DNA of 64,000 nt from Marinobacter subterrani (lineage in GTDB: Bacteria; Pseudomonadota; Gammaproteobacteria; Pseudomonadales; Oleiphilaceae). Numbering within the stretch: position 1 is the first letter of the stretch; each line of letters starts with the position of its first letter. Under the pieces are notes generated by a model. The model did no database searches, was not told the origin of the DNA, and worked only from the letters and a program-made list of their open reading frames with translations. Positions 51,727 to 63,977 of the stretch are shown here, one piece after another. Where the stretch lies: the NCBI RefSeq assembly GCF_001045555.1, contig NZ_LFBU01000002.1, forward strand, positions 310,001-374,000. Reading direction: 5' to 3'. The position numbers were made by a program, and so were the translations under genes.

Positions 51727-52260
51727 TCACTGCCGCCAGCGGGAATGCTTCTGTAATTTCCGTTGCAGCGTACGGCGGTGCATATTCAGGGCCCGGGCGG
51801 TAGCTGAGATATTGCCCTCGTTTCCATTGAGGACCCGCTGGATGTGTTCCCACTCCATTTCTTCCACTGAGGGTGGTGCATTCCGGAGGTCCGGTGGTCC
51901 GTCAAGTGGCTCGAACCCGGCCATCAGCTGGTTGACGGTTACCGGCTTGCAGAGGTAATTGATGGCACCCCGTCGCATCGCCTCCACCGCCGTGGCGATG
52001 CTGCCGTAACCTGTGAGTACGAGGATTTCCAGATCCGGGCGCATATCCAGAAGCTCCGGAAGCAATTGCAAGCCACTTTCGCCGGCCAGATTCAGGTCGA
52101 GGACACATCGGTCAAACTGTTCGCCCGCCAATGTTGCTTTCGCCTCCTGATGGCTGTGGGCCAGGCTGGCTTGAATGCCCTGACGACTGAGGGAACGCTG
52201 AAGCACCTGCAGAAAGGCGTCATCGTCATCAATAAGCAGCCAGACCTGCGGTTCGCTCAC
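51727..52260 (-). CDS. RegA/ActR/PrrA-like response regulator
   Basis: A 177-residue regulator with receiver (IDDDDAFLQVLQRSL, Asp in CVLDLNLAGESGLQLL, LCKPVTVNQLMAGF) and a short Fis-type helix-turn-helix (GNISATARALNMHRRTLQRK). This two-domain form is typical of the RegA/ActR family for redox control. It starts with GTG overlapping the kinase stop (GTGA), so the two are co-translated. Likely targets are respiratory and metal genes, including the divergent copper receptor. Confidence 0.9.
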   Translation of the reverse strand: MSEPQVWLLIDDDDAFLQVLQRSLSRQGIQASLAHSHQEAKATLAGEQFDRCVLDLNLAGESGLQLLPELLDMRPDLEILVLTGYGSIATAVEAMRRGAINYLCKPVTVNQLMAGFEPLDGPPDLRNAPPSVEEMEWEHIQRVLNGNEGNISATARALNMHRRTLQRKLQKHSRWRQ

Positions 52261-53528
52261 ACTTGTTCTCCCGCCACGCTGTTTCTGTCTGCCGCGACCG
52301 GCAGATCGATAATGATGGTTGTGCCCTCAGAACCCACCCGGGCTTTCAGCGTGCCGCCGAGACGCTGGATGGTGGCGTTGGACAGGAATAATCCGACCCC
52401 AAGACCGTTTTCCGAATTGACCACCTGGTCACCAAGCGTGCCTTCAGGGGTTGATTCAAGCCCAACGCCATGGTCTTCAACAACCAATTCCAGCCGGTCG
52501 TCGGCGGCTTTGCGGGCCGCAACGGCAACCCAGGACGGACTGGCGGTGACGGCATTGGCCAGCACATTCAGCACCGCCTGGTCGAGCGTGGCATCCACAG
52601 CAACAGCGCAGTCCGGTGCCGGTTGCCGCCATTCAATGGCTGCTCCCGGCCAGAGCAGGGTGGCTGATTCCCTCAGCCGCGCGACCCAGTCCCGGGCGGC
52701 CAGGGTCTCCAGCTGCGCGGTTCTGGCCTGCATGGCCGCCGTGGACAGCTGTTGAAGATGGCCGCTGCACAGGGCCAGTTGCTGTTCCATCAGTGCAAGA
52801 TCATCGGCATCCGGCTTGCCGCCGGGGGTTGCGGATTTCATTTCCTCCACCAGCAGCGTCATGGTATTCAGCGGTGTGCCCAGACGATGGGCCACAGCCG
52901 CTGCGGAGAGCCCAAGGGCAATGATTTGCTCATCCCGCAACCGGGTTTCCCGTATCTGCGCAAGCTGGGCCTGTTGTTGGCGCAGTCGACGGGCCAGCGC
53001 ACCGACAACCAGGAGCAGGATGGCGGCGGTTGTGGCAAAGGTGACCCACATGCCAACCAGGTGCAACTGGGCCAGGTTGGCGCTGTGATGTTCATGGGTT
53101 ACCGGGGTGTTCCAGATCACCAGGGAGGTGTAGACCGCCACCCCGGCAACGGTTACGGCAATACTCTGGCCCAGCGGCACCAGCACGATGGCAACGGCAA
53201 TGGGCAGCAGCAACAGCGAAACCAGAGGGTTGGTATAGCCGCCGGTGAGGTAAAGCCAGACTCCGGTCATCAGCAAATCGACGATCAGCACCAGACTGAC
53301 CGCCTGCGTCGAACGCGGCGGGCGCCGGGTAAACCAGAGCCAGGCCAGGGTTGCCAGAACGCCGTAGGCCAGGGGCAGAATCACCGCTTCCGCGCGGTGT
53401 GCCAGGGCCACCATGGTTTCCGCCACGGCGATCGAAATCAGCTGCAGCGCAACAATCGTCAAACGCATGCCCAGCAGATAGCGGGCAGCCTGTTGAAATC
53501 CGGTCTGTGAGTGGGTCAGCCATTCCAT
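52257..53528 (-). CDS. RegB/PrrB-like redox sensor histidine kinase
   Basis: A 423-residue kinase with six predicted helices in its first half. The quinone-site motif is present as TGGYTNPLVSLLLLPI (RegB consensus GGxxNPF). The H-box reads SAAAVAHRLGTPLNTMTLLV, with an unusual Arg where RegB proteins often have Glu. The ATPase domain has LNVLANAVTASPS, VEDHGVGLE and GLGVGLFLS. The start MEWLTHSQTG was chosen because longer frames run into the divergent gene's leader. It probably senses quinone redox state. Confidence 0.87.
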   Translation of the reverse strand: MEWLTHSQTGFQQAARYLLGMRLTIVALQLISIAVAETMVALAHRAEAVILPLAYGVLATLAWLWFTRRPPRSTQAVSLVLIVDLLMTGVWLYLTGGYTNPLVSLLLLPIAVAIVLVPLGQSIAVTVAGVAVYTSLVIWNTPVTHEHHSANLAQLHLVGMWVTFATTAAILLLVVGALARRLRQQQAQLAQIRETRLRDEQIIALGLSAAAVAHRLGTPLNTMTLLVEEMKSATPGGKPDADDLALMEQQLALCSGHLQQLSTAAMQARTAQLETLAARDWVARLRESATLLWPGAAIEWRQPAPDCAVAVDATLDQAVLNVLANAVTASPSWVAVAARKAADDRLELVVEDHGVGLESTPEGTLGDQVVNSENGLGVGLFLSNATIQRLGGTLKARVGSEGTTIIIDLPVAADRNSVAGEQV

Positions 53529-53675
53529 GCGCGGAATTCTATCCCTGCGTTCTCGCCGGGGATACCCCCTTGGGGGTGCGGCATTGTGTCCCAAGCCCGC
53601 CGCCGGGTTTGTCTTTATCATTACCGGCAGTTAACCCGACGTTGCAGCTCCCCTGATGGTAAGGAACCTCCAGGC

Positions 53676-55688
53676 ATGACCGAAAAAACCCTGGCACGCA
53701 TTATCGGCCTGATTCTGGCTGGATGTGTCACTTCACCCGCATTTTCCCAGGTACAGGACGATGATCAGTTGCTGATCCGTGTCACCGAAGGCCAGTCCGC
53801 CGAGGCGGCCCGGTTGTCGGAAGCGGCCCTGGCGCCGGAGCCGGTGTCCCGGCTGGATTCGGCGCCTTCAGTATCGCTGTCCCGACTGGGCGGGCGTGGT
53901 CTGGACCCGGTGATCCGTGGCCAGGGCCAGGAACGGGTCGATGTGCTGCTCGACGGCATGCGGGTGGAAGGTGCCTGCCCGAACCGGATGGATCCGCCCA
54001 CCAGTCGGCTCAGCTCCGCGCTGCCCCAGGTACTGGAAGTCCGTACCAGCAACCAAACCCTGCGCTGGGGCCCCATTGCCGGCGGCCAGATAGTCGCCAC
54101 GACGGCAGCGCCAACCTTTGCCGATGGCAATCGCACCACCGGGCACCTCACCCTCGGCGGGTCGGATAATGGCGAGGGCAGGCTGGTCAACGGCAGTGCG
54201 GCTGTGGGTGATCGTGACAATTACGTTCGGCTGTCTGCCGGTTACGAGGAAGCCGAGGATTACGAGGACGGCGATGGCAATGAGGTCCGGAGCGCCTTTG
54301 AGAACACTGAGGGCCGCCTGGACGGCGCCTGGACAGCGGACAATGGCTTTTATGTGAAGGGCATGGTCAGCCGCCAGGAAGAACGGGATGTGAAATACGC
54401 CTCCGGCATGGATGCCCCGAAGACCGACACCGACATGTACCGCCTGGAGCTGGGTGCGCCGGTAGCCAGCGGTGGCTGGAAGCTGATGGCCTGGCAGGCG
54501 GATGTGGATCACGTGATGGACAATTTCAGTCTGCGTGAGCCGCCGATGAAAATGGGCATGCCCATGAAAATGCAGACACTTTCGGAAACCCGGACCCGGG
54601 GCGCCCGGCTGGTGCTGGACCAGACCATCGACTACACCAAGAACATTGCTGTCGGTGTCGATGTCGAGAGCAACACCTGGGATGCCACCCTGTACAACGG
54701 CACGGATCTGACCAACCAGGCCTCCTTCCTCTGGCCAGATGTGGAGCGTGACCGGGTCGGGGTGTTTGCCGAAGCCTTCCACCGTATCCGGGTCAACATG
54801 CGCCTCGGCGCGGGCATCCGTTATGACCGGGTGGTAATGGACGCCAATCGTGCCGATGAAACGTTCACCATGAAGCCGGATGCCATGCCCATGTCGCCGG
54901 CATCCATCTACGAGAACGTCTATGGCGTAACCGATACCAAAGCCACCGATGACAACATCAGTGGTTTCATGACCGGTGAATGGCGGGTCTCGCCGATGAA
55001 CACTCTGGAGCTGACCGCCTCTCACAGCGTTCGCTTCCCCGGGGTCAATGAGCGCTATGTTGCCAAAGGGACCGCCTGGGTCGGCAATCCGGACCTCGAG
55101 ACCGAGAAACATCACAAGCTGGAGCTGAGCCTGGCCGGGCAGAATGACGGCTGGCACTGGCGCCCGGCGGTGTGGATCGACGAAGTGGACGATTTCGTCT
55201 TGCGTTACGAGCCGGCCCCGGACGTTATTCGCTACCGGAACATCGATGCCCGCCTGTTGGGTGTTGAAGGCGAGCTGGGCTGGAGCAACGGCACGTGGAG
55301 CGCCACCGGCAAACTGGCCAGTGTCCGGGGGACCAATAACGACAGCGACCAGCCGTTGCCACGGATTCCGCCGGTGCAGTACATCCAGACTCTGGGCTGG
55401 CACCACATGGGCCATACCGTCCAGGCCGAATGGATGCTGGCACGGCGGCAGGACCGCATTGATGAAGAATCCGGCCTCGATCCGGGCCCTTCCCCGGGGT
55501 ATGGCGTATTCAGTCTCAATGGCAGCCACCCGCTGATGGACTATCTGACCGTGAGCTGGGCGGTGGATAACGTCTTCGACAAGACCTGGGCACCCCACGT
55601 CAGTCGCGAGGACCTGTTTACCGGCGAAGCCTACCGGGTCAACGAGCCGGGCCGGACCTTCCGGGTGGCACTGACCGCACGCTGGTAA
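53676..55688 (+). CDS. TonB-dependent copper receptor (OprC/NosA-like)
   Basis: A 670-residue outer-membrane receptor. The signal peptide (about 1-28) ends in AFSQ. The plug has the OprC-type segment VEGACPNRMDPPTSRLSSAL, whose Cys and Met residues bind Cu in that family, near residue 100. A methionine-rich external segment, REPPMKMGMPMKMQT, lies near residue 290. The barrel ends with FRVALTARW. Divergence from the RegBA-like pair suggests redox control of copper supply, e.g. for oxidases or denitrification. The Met-rich loop supports copper as substrate. Confidence 0.88.
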   Translation: MTEKTLARIIGLILAGCVTSPAFSQVQDDDQLLIRVTEGQSAEAARLSEAALAPEPVSRLDSAPSVSLSRLGGRGLDPVIRGQGQERVDVLLDGMRVEGACPNRMDPPTSRLSSALPQVLEVRTSNQTLRWGPIAGGQIVATTAAPTFADGNRTTGHLTLGGSDNGEGRLVNGSAAVGDRDNYVRLSAGYEEAEDYEDGDGNEVRSAFENTEGRLDGAWTADNGFYVKGMVSRQEERDVKYASGMDAPKTDTDMYRLELGAPVASGGWKLMAWQADVDHVMDNFSLREPPMKMGMPMKMQTLSETRTRGARLVLDQTIDYTKNIAVGVDVESNTWDATLYNGTDLTNQASFLWPDVERDRVGVFAEAFHRIRVNMRLGAGIRYDRVVMDANRADETFTMKPDAMPMSPASIYENVYGVTDTKATDDNISGFMTGEWRVSPMNTLELTASHSVRFPGVNERYVAKGTAWVGNPDLETEKHHKLELSLAGQNDGWHWRPAVWIDEVDDFVLRYEPAPDVIRYRNIDARLLGVEGELGWSNGTWSATGKLASVRGTNNDSDQPLPRIPPVQYIQTLGWHHMGHTVQAEWMLARRQDRIDEESGLDPGPSPGYGVFSLNGSHPLMDYLTVSWAVDNVFDKTWAPHVSREDLFTGEAYRVNEPGRTFRVALTARW

Positions 55689-55738
55689 GCCAAATTATGG
55701 CGGTTACCCGCTTGTCATAGCCGGCGGGTGCCATTCTC

Positions 55739-55777
55739 GCCCCGGGTGGAACCAACTCCTCCATCCGGGGCTTTTTT
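55739..55777 (+). terminator. Intrinsic terminator after the copper receptor gene
   Basis: Arms GCCCCGGGTGGA and TCCATCCGGGGC (one mismatch) with a T6 run after the stem. Confidence 0.85.
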
Positions 55778-55792
55778 GTGGCCGATTAAAAA

Positions 55793-55806
55793 TTGCGCTA
55801 TCTCAA
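55793..55806. promoter_or_regulatory. Weak Anr/Fnr-like half-match upstream of the arginine operon
   Basis: TTGCGCTATCTCAA agrees with 7 of 10 positions of the TTGAT-N4-ATCAA consensus. It is 144 bp upstream of the antiporter start. Arginine deiminase operons are commonly Anr-regulated, but this match is weak. Confidence 0.25.
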
Positions 55807-55949
55807 CTTCGGATCTCACTTCATGAACTATGCTGTAGCCATGCAGATCTGAGTCCGTGGCGCCCGGCGCCGAAGGATGTGCTCAGCCCTCCCCGAGGCT
55901 CCTGGAAGGAGCCTGTCTGCGCTATGCGATTAAGGACAGGAGACGCATC

Positions 55950-57416
55950 GTGACTGAAGATGACAAGCCACCCGCAAGCCTTGAAAGCCCTGAAAACCCG
56001 GAAAACGATCTTGCCTCGCGGTTTCCTACGGCCTACACCATACTGTTCTGCCTGATTGCCTTGGTCGCGGCATTGACCTGGGTTATTCCGGCAGGGCAAT
56101 ACGAACGGGTGATGAATGAAGAAGTCGGCCGGGAAGTCGCCGTGCCGGGCACCTATGAAATTGTTGACCCCAACCCGCAGGGCTTTGTCGATGTCATGCT
56201 GGCCCCCACGGCCGGGTTCTACGACCCGGACAGTTACGCCGCCAATGCCATTGATGTGGCCCTGTTTGTGCTGTTCCTCGGGGGTTTTCTCGGGGTGATG
56301 AATGCCACCGGGGCCATTGATACCGGCATTCGCAGCGCCATGCGCCACCTCAAGGGCCATGAAATCTGGATGATTCCTATCCTGATGACCCTGTTTGCCC
56401 TGGGGGGCACCACCTACGGCATGGCCGAGGAAACCCTGGCGTTCTATGCCATCCTGGTGCCCGTGATCCTCGCCGCCGGCTACGACGCGGTGACCGGTGT
56501 TGCCATCATTCTGATCGGCGCCGGCATCGGCGTGCTGGGGTCCACCATCAATCCCTTTGCCACCGTGATTGCGGCCAACGCGGCGGGTATACCGTTTACC
56601 GACGGCATCGTATTGCGCTTTATTTTGCTGGTTGGCGGCCTGCTGATCTGTATTGCCTATGTCATGCGCTATGCCCATAGGGTCAAGGCCGACCCCTCTC
56701 GCTCGGTGGTGTCAAAGCAGTGGGCGGCGCACCGCAAGCTGTTCCTGCAGGGGCATGACGAAGAGATTCACAGCGCCAGCCTCACCGGTACCCAGATCGT
56801 CTGCCTGATTGTCTTCGGGCTGACCTTCGCCGTGATGATCTGGGGTGTGTCGTCCCAGGGCTGGTGGATGGCGCGGATGGGCGCGCTGTTCTTCGGTGCA
56901 GCGATTGTGATCGGCCTTATTGCCCGTCTGGGCGAGAAGAAACTGACCGGCAGCTTTGTGGATGGTGCCCGGGACCTGCTCGGTGTTGCCCTGGTGGTTG
57001 GCCTTGCCCGGGGCATCGTGGTGATCATGGAGCAGGGCATGATTGCCGACACCATCCTGCACAGCGCGGAAACCTCCCTGGGTGGCCTGCCGGAGCTGGC
57101 CTTCATCAACCTGATGTTCTGGATTGAGGTGGGCATGAGTTTCTTTGTGCCTTCGTCCTCCGGACTGGCTGTTCTGTCCATGCCGATCCTGGCACCGCTG
57201 GCGGACTTTGCAGATGTCGGGCGAGATCTGGTGGTGACCGCATACCAGTCTGCCAACGGCCTGGTGAACCTGATCAACCCCACCTTTGCGGTGGTGGTTG
57301 GCGGGCTTGCCATAGCGCGGGTGGCCTACGATCGCTGGCTGGCTTTTATCTGGCCGTTGCTGCTCATTCTGACGGTGTTTATCAGTGTGATCATCAGCAT
57401 TGGCACCATGCTGTAA
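55950..57416 (+). CDS. YfcC-family basic amino acid antiporter (ArcD-like role)
   Basis: A 488-residue inner-membrane protein with about 12 helices (YfcC/DcuC-like). Segments include LTWVIPAGQYERVMNEEVGR, FALGGTTYGMAEETLAFYAI and MSFFVPSSSGLAVLSMPILA. Given its place directly before arcA, it probably exchanges arginine for ornithine. The GTG start at 55950 has AGGAG 8 nt upstream; the longer frame starts in non-conserved sequence. Called ArcD by role only, as true ArcD of pseudomonads is in a different family. Confidence 0.8.
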   Translation: MTEDDKPPASLESPENPENDLASRFPTAYTILFCLIALVAALTWVIPAGQYERVMNEEVGREVAVPGTYEIVDPNPQGFVDVMLAPTAGFYDPDSYAANAIDVALFVLFLGGFLGVMNATGAIDTGIRSAMRHLKGHEIWMIPILMTLFALGGTTYGMAEETLAFYAILVPVILAAGYDAVTGVAIILIGAGIGVLGSTINPFATVIAANAAGIPFTDGIVLRFILLVGGLLICIAYVMRYAHRVKADPSRSVVSKQWAAHRKLFLQGHDEEIHSASLTGTQIVCLIVFGLTFAVMIWGVSSQGWWMARMGALFFGAAIVIGLIARLGEKKLTGSFVDGARDLLGVALVVGLARGIVVIMEQGMIADTILHSAETSLGGLPELAFINLMFWIEVGMSFFVPSSSGLAVLSMPILAPLADFADVGRDLVVTAYQSANGLVNLINPTFAVVVGGLAIARVAYDRWLAFIWPLLLILTVFISVIISIGTML

Positions 57417-57440
57417 CCCCTGGGCAAAAGGAGTTTTGCC

Positions 57441-58670
57441 ATGTCTGAATCAAGTCTTGGAGTGCACTCGGAAACCGGAACCCTGCGCCAGGTCATCGTC
57501 TGCCGGCCGGGCCTTGCCCACCGGCGGCTGACCCCATCCAACTGCGACGCCCTGCTGTTTGACGATGTGTTCTGGGTCAAGCAGGCCCAGAAGGATCATG
57601 ATGTGTTCGCCGCTGTCATGCGGGGCCGGGGGGTCGAGGTGCTGGACGTTAACGAGCTGCTGGCGGAAACCCTGGCGATTCCGGAGGGGCGCGCCTGGAT
57701 TCTGGACCAGCGGATTACCTGGAACCACATCGGTGTGGGCATGGTCTCGGATCTGCGGGCCTGGATGGACGAACTGCCTGAACAGGCTCTGGCCGCCTTC
57801 CTGATTGGTGGTCTGGAGGTGGCGGATCTGCCGTTCGATCCGGCCGGGCTGTTTGGCAACCACCTCGGGCATTTCGGCTTCGTGCTGCCTCCGCTGCCCA
57901 ACTTCCTGTTCACTCGGGACAACAGCGCCTGGGTGTATGGCGGCGTCACCCTGAACCCCATGTACTGGGCTGCCCGCAAGCCGGAAACCCTGCTGATGAC
58001 CGCGATTTACAGATTTCACCCGAAATTTGCCGGCAAGGTCACGGTGCACTGGGGCGATCCACTGGTCGATCATGGCCTGGCCACCCTGGAGGGCGGCGAC
58101 ATCATGCCCCTGGGCAATCGCACGGTGTTGGTGGGCATGGGCGAACGCTCCTCGCCCCAAGCCATTGGCCAGCTGGCAAAAGCCCTGTTCGATGGCGGTA
58201 TGGTGGACCGGGTGATTGCCTGCCAGTTGCCCAGGTCGCGCTCGGCGATGCACCTGGATACCGTCTTTACCTTCTGTGGCGGCAACGTGGTGACTGCGTT
58301 CAAGGAGGTGGCGGATGCCGTGGTCTGCTATGACCTGCGCCCCGGTGAAGGCGCAAAAACACTTACCTTTAACCAGGACCCCCGGCACCTGTTTGAGGTG
58401 GTTGCCGAGATTCTCGGGTATCCGGCCCTTGAGGTGGTGGCCACGGGTGGCGACAGCCCGGAAGAGCGGGAGAGGGAGCAGTGGAACGACGGCAACAATG
58501 TGCTGGCCCTGAGCCCTGGCGTGGTTGTCGGCTATGACCGCAACGACGATACCAACGCAGCACTGGCGGCGGCCGGCATCGAGGTGCTCGCCATACCCGG
58601 TGCCGAGCTGGGCCGGGGCCGGGGCGGTGGTCGCTGCATGAGCTGCCCGACCATCCGGGATGCTGTTTAA
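57441..58670 (+). CDS. arcA: Arginine deiminase
   Basis: Hydrolyses arginine to citrulline and ammonia. It has 409 residues. Active-site signatures: [56 protein letters not shown] and the C-terminal catalytic Cys399 in [23 protein letters not shown] ribosome site lies 8 nt upstream. First enzyme of the operon; arcB follows after 18 bp. Confidence 0.96.
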   Translation: MSESSLGVHSETGTLRQVIVCRPGLAHRRLTPSNCDALLFDDVFWVKQAQKDHDVFAAVMRGRGVEVLDVNELLAETLAIPEGRAWILDQRITWNHIGVGMVSDLRAWMDELPEQALAAFLIGGLEVADLPFDPAGLFGNHLGHFGFVLPPLPNFLFTRDNSAWVYGGVTLNPMYWAARKPETLLMTAIYRFHPKFAGKVTVHWGDPLVDHGLATLEGGDIMPLGNRTVLVGMGERSSPQAIGQLAKALFDGGMVDRVIACQLPRSRSAMHLDTVFTFCGGNVVTAFKEVADAVVCYDLRPGEGAKTLTFNQDPRHLFEVVAEILGYPALEVVATGGDSPEEREREQWNDGNNVLALSPGVVVGYDRNDDTNAALAAAGIEVLAIPGAELGRGRGGGRCMSCPTIRDAV

Positions 58671-58688
58671 CGGCAAAGGAGACGTTCC

Positions 58689-59690
58689 ATGGCTTTTAAC
58701 CTTAAGAACCGGCATTTTCTGACCCTGAGGGATTTCACACCGAAGGAAATCAGCTTCCTGCTGAAGCTGTCCGCAGACCTGAAAACCGCCAAGTACGCCG
58801 GCACGGAGGTGCCGCGGCTGCAGGGCAAGGACATCGCGCTTATCTTCGAGAAAAACTCCACCCGAACCCGGGTCGGGTTCGAAGTCGCCGCGTTCGACCA
58901 GGGCGCACGGGTGACTTACCTCGGGCCGACCGGCACTCACATCGGGCACAAGGAATCGGTGAAAGACACCGCGCGGGTGCTTGGCCGGGTCTACGACGCC
59001 ATCGAGTACCGGGGCTTCGGGCAGTCGATTGTCGAGGAGCTGGCGCAGTATGCCGGGGTGCCGGTTTACAACGGGCTGACCAACGAATTCCATCCGACCC
59101 AGATACTGGCGGATTTCCTGACCATGCAGGAGCATGTGGAAAAGCCGCTGCGGGAGGTGGCCTACGTGTTCATCGGCGATGCCGCCAACAACATGGGCGA
59201 CAGCCTGCTGATCGGCGGTGCCAAGATGGGTATGGACGTGCGCTTGTGCGCGCCGCAGGCCTGCTGGCCGACTCAGGCGGTGCAGGATGAAGCAACAACA
59301 CTGGCGGCAGAAACCGGTGCCCGCATCACCATCACTGAGGATATTGATACCGCGGTTGTCGGCGTGGACTTCGTCTATACCGATGTCTGGGTCTCTATGG
59401 GTGAGCCCAAGGAGAAGTGGGCCGAACGGATCAAGCTGTTGATGCCTTACCAGGTGAATGCGGCCCTGATGGCGAAAACCGGTAATCCCAGGGCGAGATT
59501 CATGCACTGCCTGCCGGCCTTCCACAACACCGAAACCGTGGTAGGCAAAGAAATCCAGGAAACCTATGGCATCGACGCCATGGAGGTGACTGACGAGGTG
59601 TTCGAAAGCCCGGCTTCGATTGTTTTCGATCAGGCCGAGAACCGGATGCACACCATCAAGGCCGTCCTCGTGGCGACCCTGGGAGGCTGA
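58689..59690 (+). CDS. arcB: Ornithine carbamoyltransferase, catabolic
   Basis: Phosphorolysis of citrulline to ornithine and carbamoyl phosphate. Its 333 residues contain the carbamoyl-phosphate site [31 protein letters not shown] and the ornithine-site [13 protein letters not shown]. The gene context (arcA before, arcC after) makes the catabolic form likely. An AAAGGAG site precedes the ATG. The arcC start follows the stop by one base. Confidence 0.95.
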   Translation: MAFNLKNRHFLTLRDFTPKEISFLLKLSADLKTAKYAGTEVPRLQGKDIALIFEKNSTRTRVGFEVAAFDQGARVTYLGPTGTHIGHKESVKDTARVLGRVYDAIEYRGFGQSIVEELAQYAGVPVYNGLTNEFHPTQILADFLTMQEHVEKPLREVAYVFIGDAANNMGDSLLIGGAKMGMDVRLCAPQACWPTQAVQDEATTLAAETGARITITEDIDTAVVGVDFVYTDVWVSMGEPKEKWAERIKLLMPYQVNAALMAKTGNPRARFMHCLPAFHNTETVVGKEIQETYGIDAMEVTDEVFESPASIVFDQAENRMHTIKAVLVATLGG

Positions 59691-59691
59691 C

Positions 59692-62403
<2,712 letters not shown>

Positions 62404-62407
<4 letters not shown>

Positions 62408-62712
62408 GCCGGCGGCGGGAGTCTCCGGAAGAGGGCATCGGCCGTCGGGCCCGGCGCCTGAAGCAGGCCCGGGACAACCCCGGGGTGAGCCCGCTGCGGG
62501 GCCTGGGCGCCTTCGGCATGATCGGGTGGTCGATTGCGGTTCCAACCGTTGGCGGGGCCTTTCTCGGGCTCTGGCTGGATCGCCACATGCCCCAGGATTT
62601 CTCCTGGGTGATTGCCCTGATTCTGGGCGGCGTCGTGGTGGGTGGTTTCATTGCCTGGGCCTGGATCAGCCGGGAAAGCAGGGAAGAGGAGGATAACCAT
62701 GATGATCATTGA
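62404..62712 (+). CDS. atpQ: N-type ATPase AtpQ-like (AtpI/AtpZ-type) protein
   Basis: A 102-residue protein: a basic N-terminus (SRRRESPEEGIGRRARRLKQ) and two helices (FGMIGWSIAVPTVGGAFLGL and FSWVIALILGGVVVGGFIAW). It matches the AtpQ/AtpI role as an assembly factor. It ends with an overlap of 14 bp with atpR. Confidence 0.85.
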
Positions 62713-62995
62713 CTGGCCGGCCGCGCTGACGGGCTTTGGAGTCGGCGTGCTGGTGAGTAGCCTGTATTTTGCCGGCCTGGCCCTGACGGTGCGCCTGGCG
62801 CTGGCCTCATCCCGGCCCCATGCGCTGCTGCTGCCCAGCGCCCTGGTGCGGATCGGGTTGCTGCTGGCGGCAGGCTGGCTGGTGACGGCCGGCGCCACCC
62901 TGCTCTGGAGCCTTGCCGGCTACGGCCTGGCCTTTTTCGTGGTGCGCCTGATCGCTATTGCCATGGCCAACGCGCCCCGCCCGGAGGATGCCTGA
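62699..62995 (+). CDS. atpR: N-type ATPase AtpR-like membrane protein
   Basis: A 98-residue protein with three predicted helices, including AALTGFGVGVLVSSLYFAGL and ALLLPSALVRIGLLLAAGWL. AtpR is found only in N-ATPase operons. The ATG at 62699 follows AGAGGAGG by a few bases; the next ATG (62702) is possible. The stop overlaps the subunit a ATG (TGATG). Confidence 0.85.
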   Translation: MMIIDWPAALTGFGVGVLVSSLYFAGLALTVRLALASSRPHALLLPSALVRIGLLLAAGWLVTAGATLLWSLAGYGLAFFVVRLIAIAMANAPRPEDA

Positions 62996-63690
62996 TGCAA
63001 CTGACGCCCGATGAAACCATCCTGTTCACCCTCGGCGGCATCGGTATTAACGAGACCATCGTTAATACCTGGCTGGTGATGATCGTCCTGACTGTTGCCT
63101 CGATTATCATTACCCGCCATTTGCGGCCGGATGTCCCACCCAATCGTTGGCGCACCACCCTGGAAGTCATCGTTACTGCTATCCAGAGCCAGATCGAGGA
63201 GATCTCACCCCGCGCGTCCCGCCATGTATTGTACTTTTCCGGCACGCTGTTCCTGTTTATCGCCCTGTCGAACCTGCTGCTGGTGGTGCCGGGCTTCGAA
63301 CCGCCGACCGCCTCGCTGTCCACCACCGCCGCGCTGGCGCTTTCTGTGCTCATTGCCGTGCCGCTGTTCGGCATTACCCGCCAGGGCATCCGGGGCTACC
63401 TGAAAACCTATATCGAGCCCTCCGTCGTGATGCTCCCGTTCAATATCATCAGCGAGTTCTCGCGCGGGCTGTCCCTGGCCATCCGCCTGTATGGCAACGT
63501 CATGAGCGGTGCCGTTATCGCCGGCATCCTGCTGGGGGTTGCGCCGTTCTTTTTCCCCGTGGTGATGGACGTGCTCGGATTGCTGACGGGTTTGATCCAG
63601 GCCTACATTTTCGCCGTCCTGGCGACGGTTTACATCTCATCCGCCACCGCTACTCACGGGAAACCCCCGGAAAAGGAGAAAGACCAATGA
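62995..63690 (+). CDS. atpB: N-type ATPase subunit a
   Basis: A 231-residue membrane subunit with about six helices. The conserved C-terminal half has LPFNIISEFSRGLSLAIRLY, with the essential Arg, then GNVMSGAVIAGILLG and GLIQAYIFAVLATVYISSAT. It forms the ion half-channels beside the c ring. It overlaps subunit c by 4 bp. Confidence 0.92.
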   Translation: MQLTPDETILFTLGGIGINETIVNTWLVMIVLTVASIIITRHLRPDVPPNRWRTTLEVIVTAIQSQIEEISPRASRHVLYFSGTLFLFIALSNLLLVVPGFEPPTASLSTTAALALSVLIAVPLFGITRQGIRGYLKTYIEPSVVMLPFNIISEFSRGLSLAIRLYGNVMSGAVIAGILLGVAPFFFPVVMDVLGLLTGLIQAYIFAVLATVYISSATATHGKPPEKEKDQ

Positions 63691-63974
63691 CCGATCTTGC
63701 CCTTATTGCCGCAGTCTCCATTCTGACTGCAGGTCTGACAGTCTCTTTCGGGGCGCTGGGCCCGGCGCTTGGTGAAGGCCGGGCGGCCGCCGCCGCACTT
63801 GCGGCCATTGCCCAGCAGCCGGATTCGGCATCGACCCTGTCTCGAACCCTGTTTGTCAGCCTGGCGATGATCGAGTCCACCGCCATCTACTGCTTTGTGG
63901 TGGCCATGATCGTCCTGTTTGCCAACCCGTTCTGGGATCAGGCGCTGCAGGCTGCCCAGTCGGCGGCGGGGTGA
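63687..63974 (+). CDS. atpE: N-type ATPase subunit c, two-carboxylate type
   Basis: A 95-residue hairpin rotor protein. Helix 1 has GALGPALGEGRAA with Glu30, loop AIAQQPDSA, and helix 2 SLAMIESTAIYCFVVAMIVL with Glu63-Ser64-Thr65 and Tyr68. The ES(T)xxY motif resembles Na+-binding c subunits, and the extra Glu in helix 1 is the two-carboxylate pattern of N-ATPases. Whether Na+ or H+ is coupled cannot be decided from sequence alone. An AAAAGGAG site lies 8 nt before the start. Confidence 0.92.
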   Translation: MTDLALIAAVSILTAGLTVSFGALGPALGEGRAAAAALAAIAQQPDSASTLSRTLFVSLAMIESTAIYCFVVAMIVLFANPFWDQALQAAQSAAG

Positions 63975-63977
63975 ACC

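Noticed and set aside
53868..55598. 576-codon antisense frame opposite the copper receptor
   Set aside because: No conserved domain or start signal; the receptor on the plus strand is complete with signal peptide and barrel end.
55793..55806. A strong Anr/Fnr box
   Set aside because: Three of ten consensus bases are wrong, including inner half-site positions; kept only as a weak candidate.
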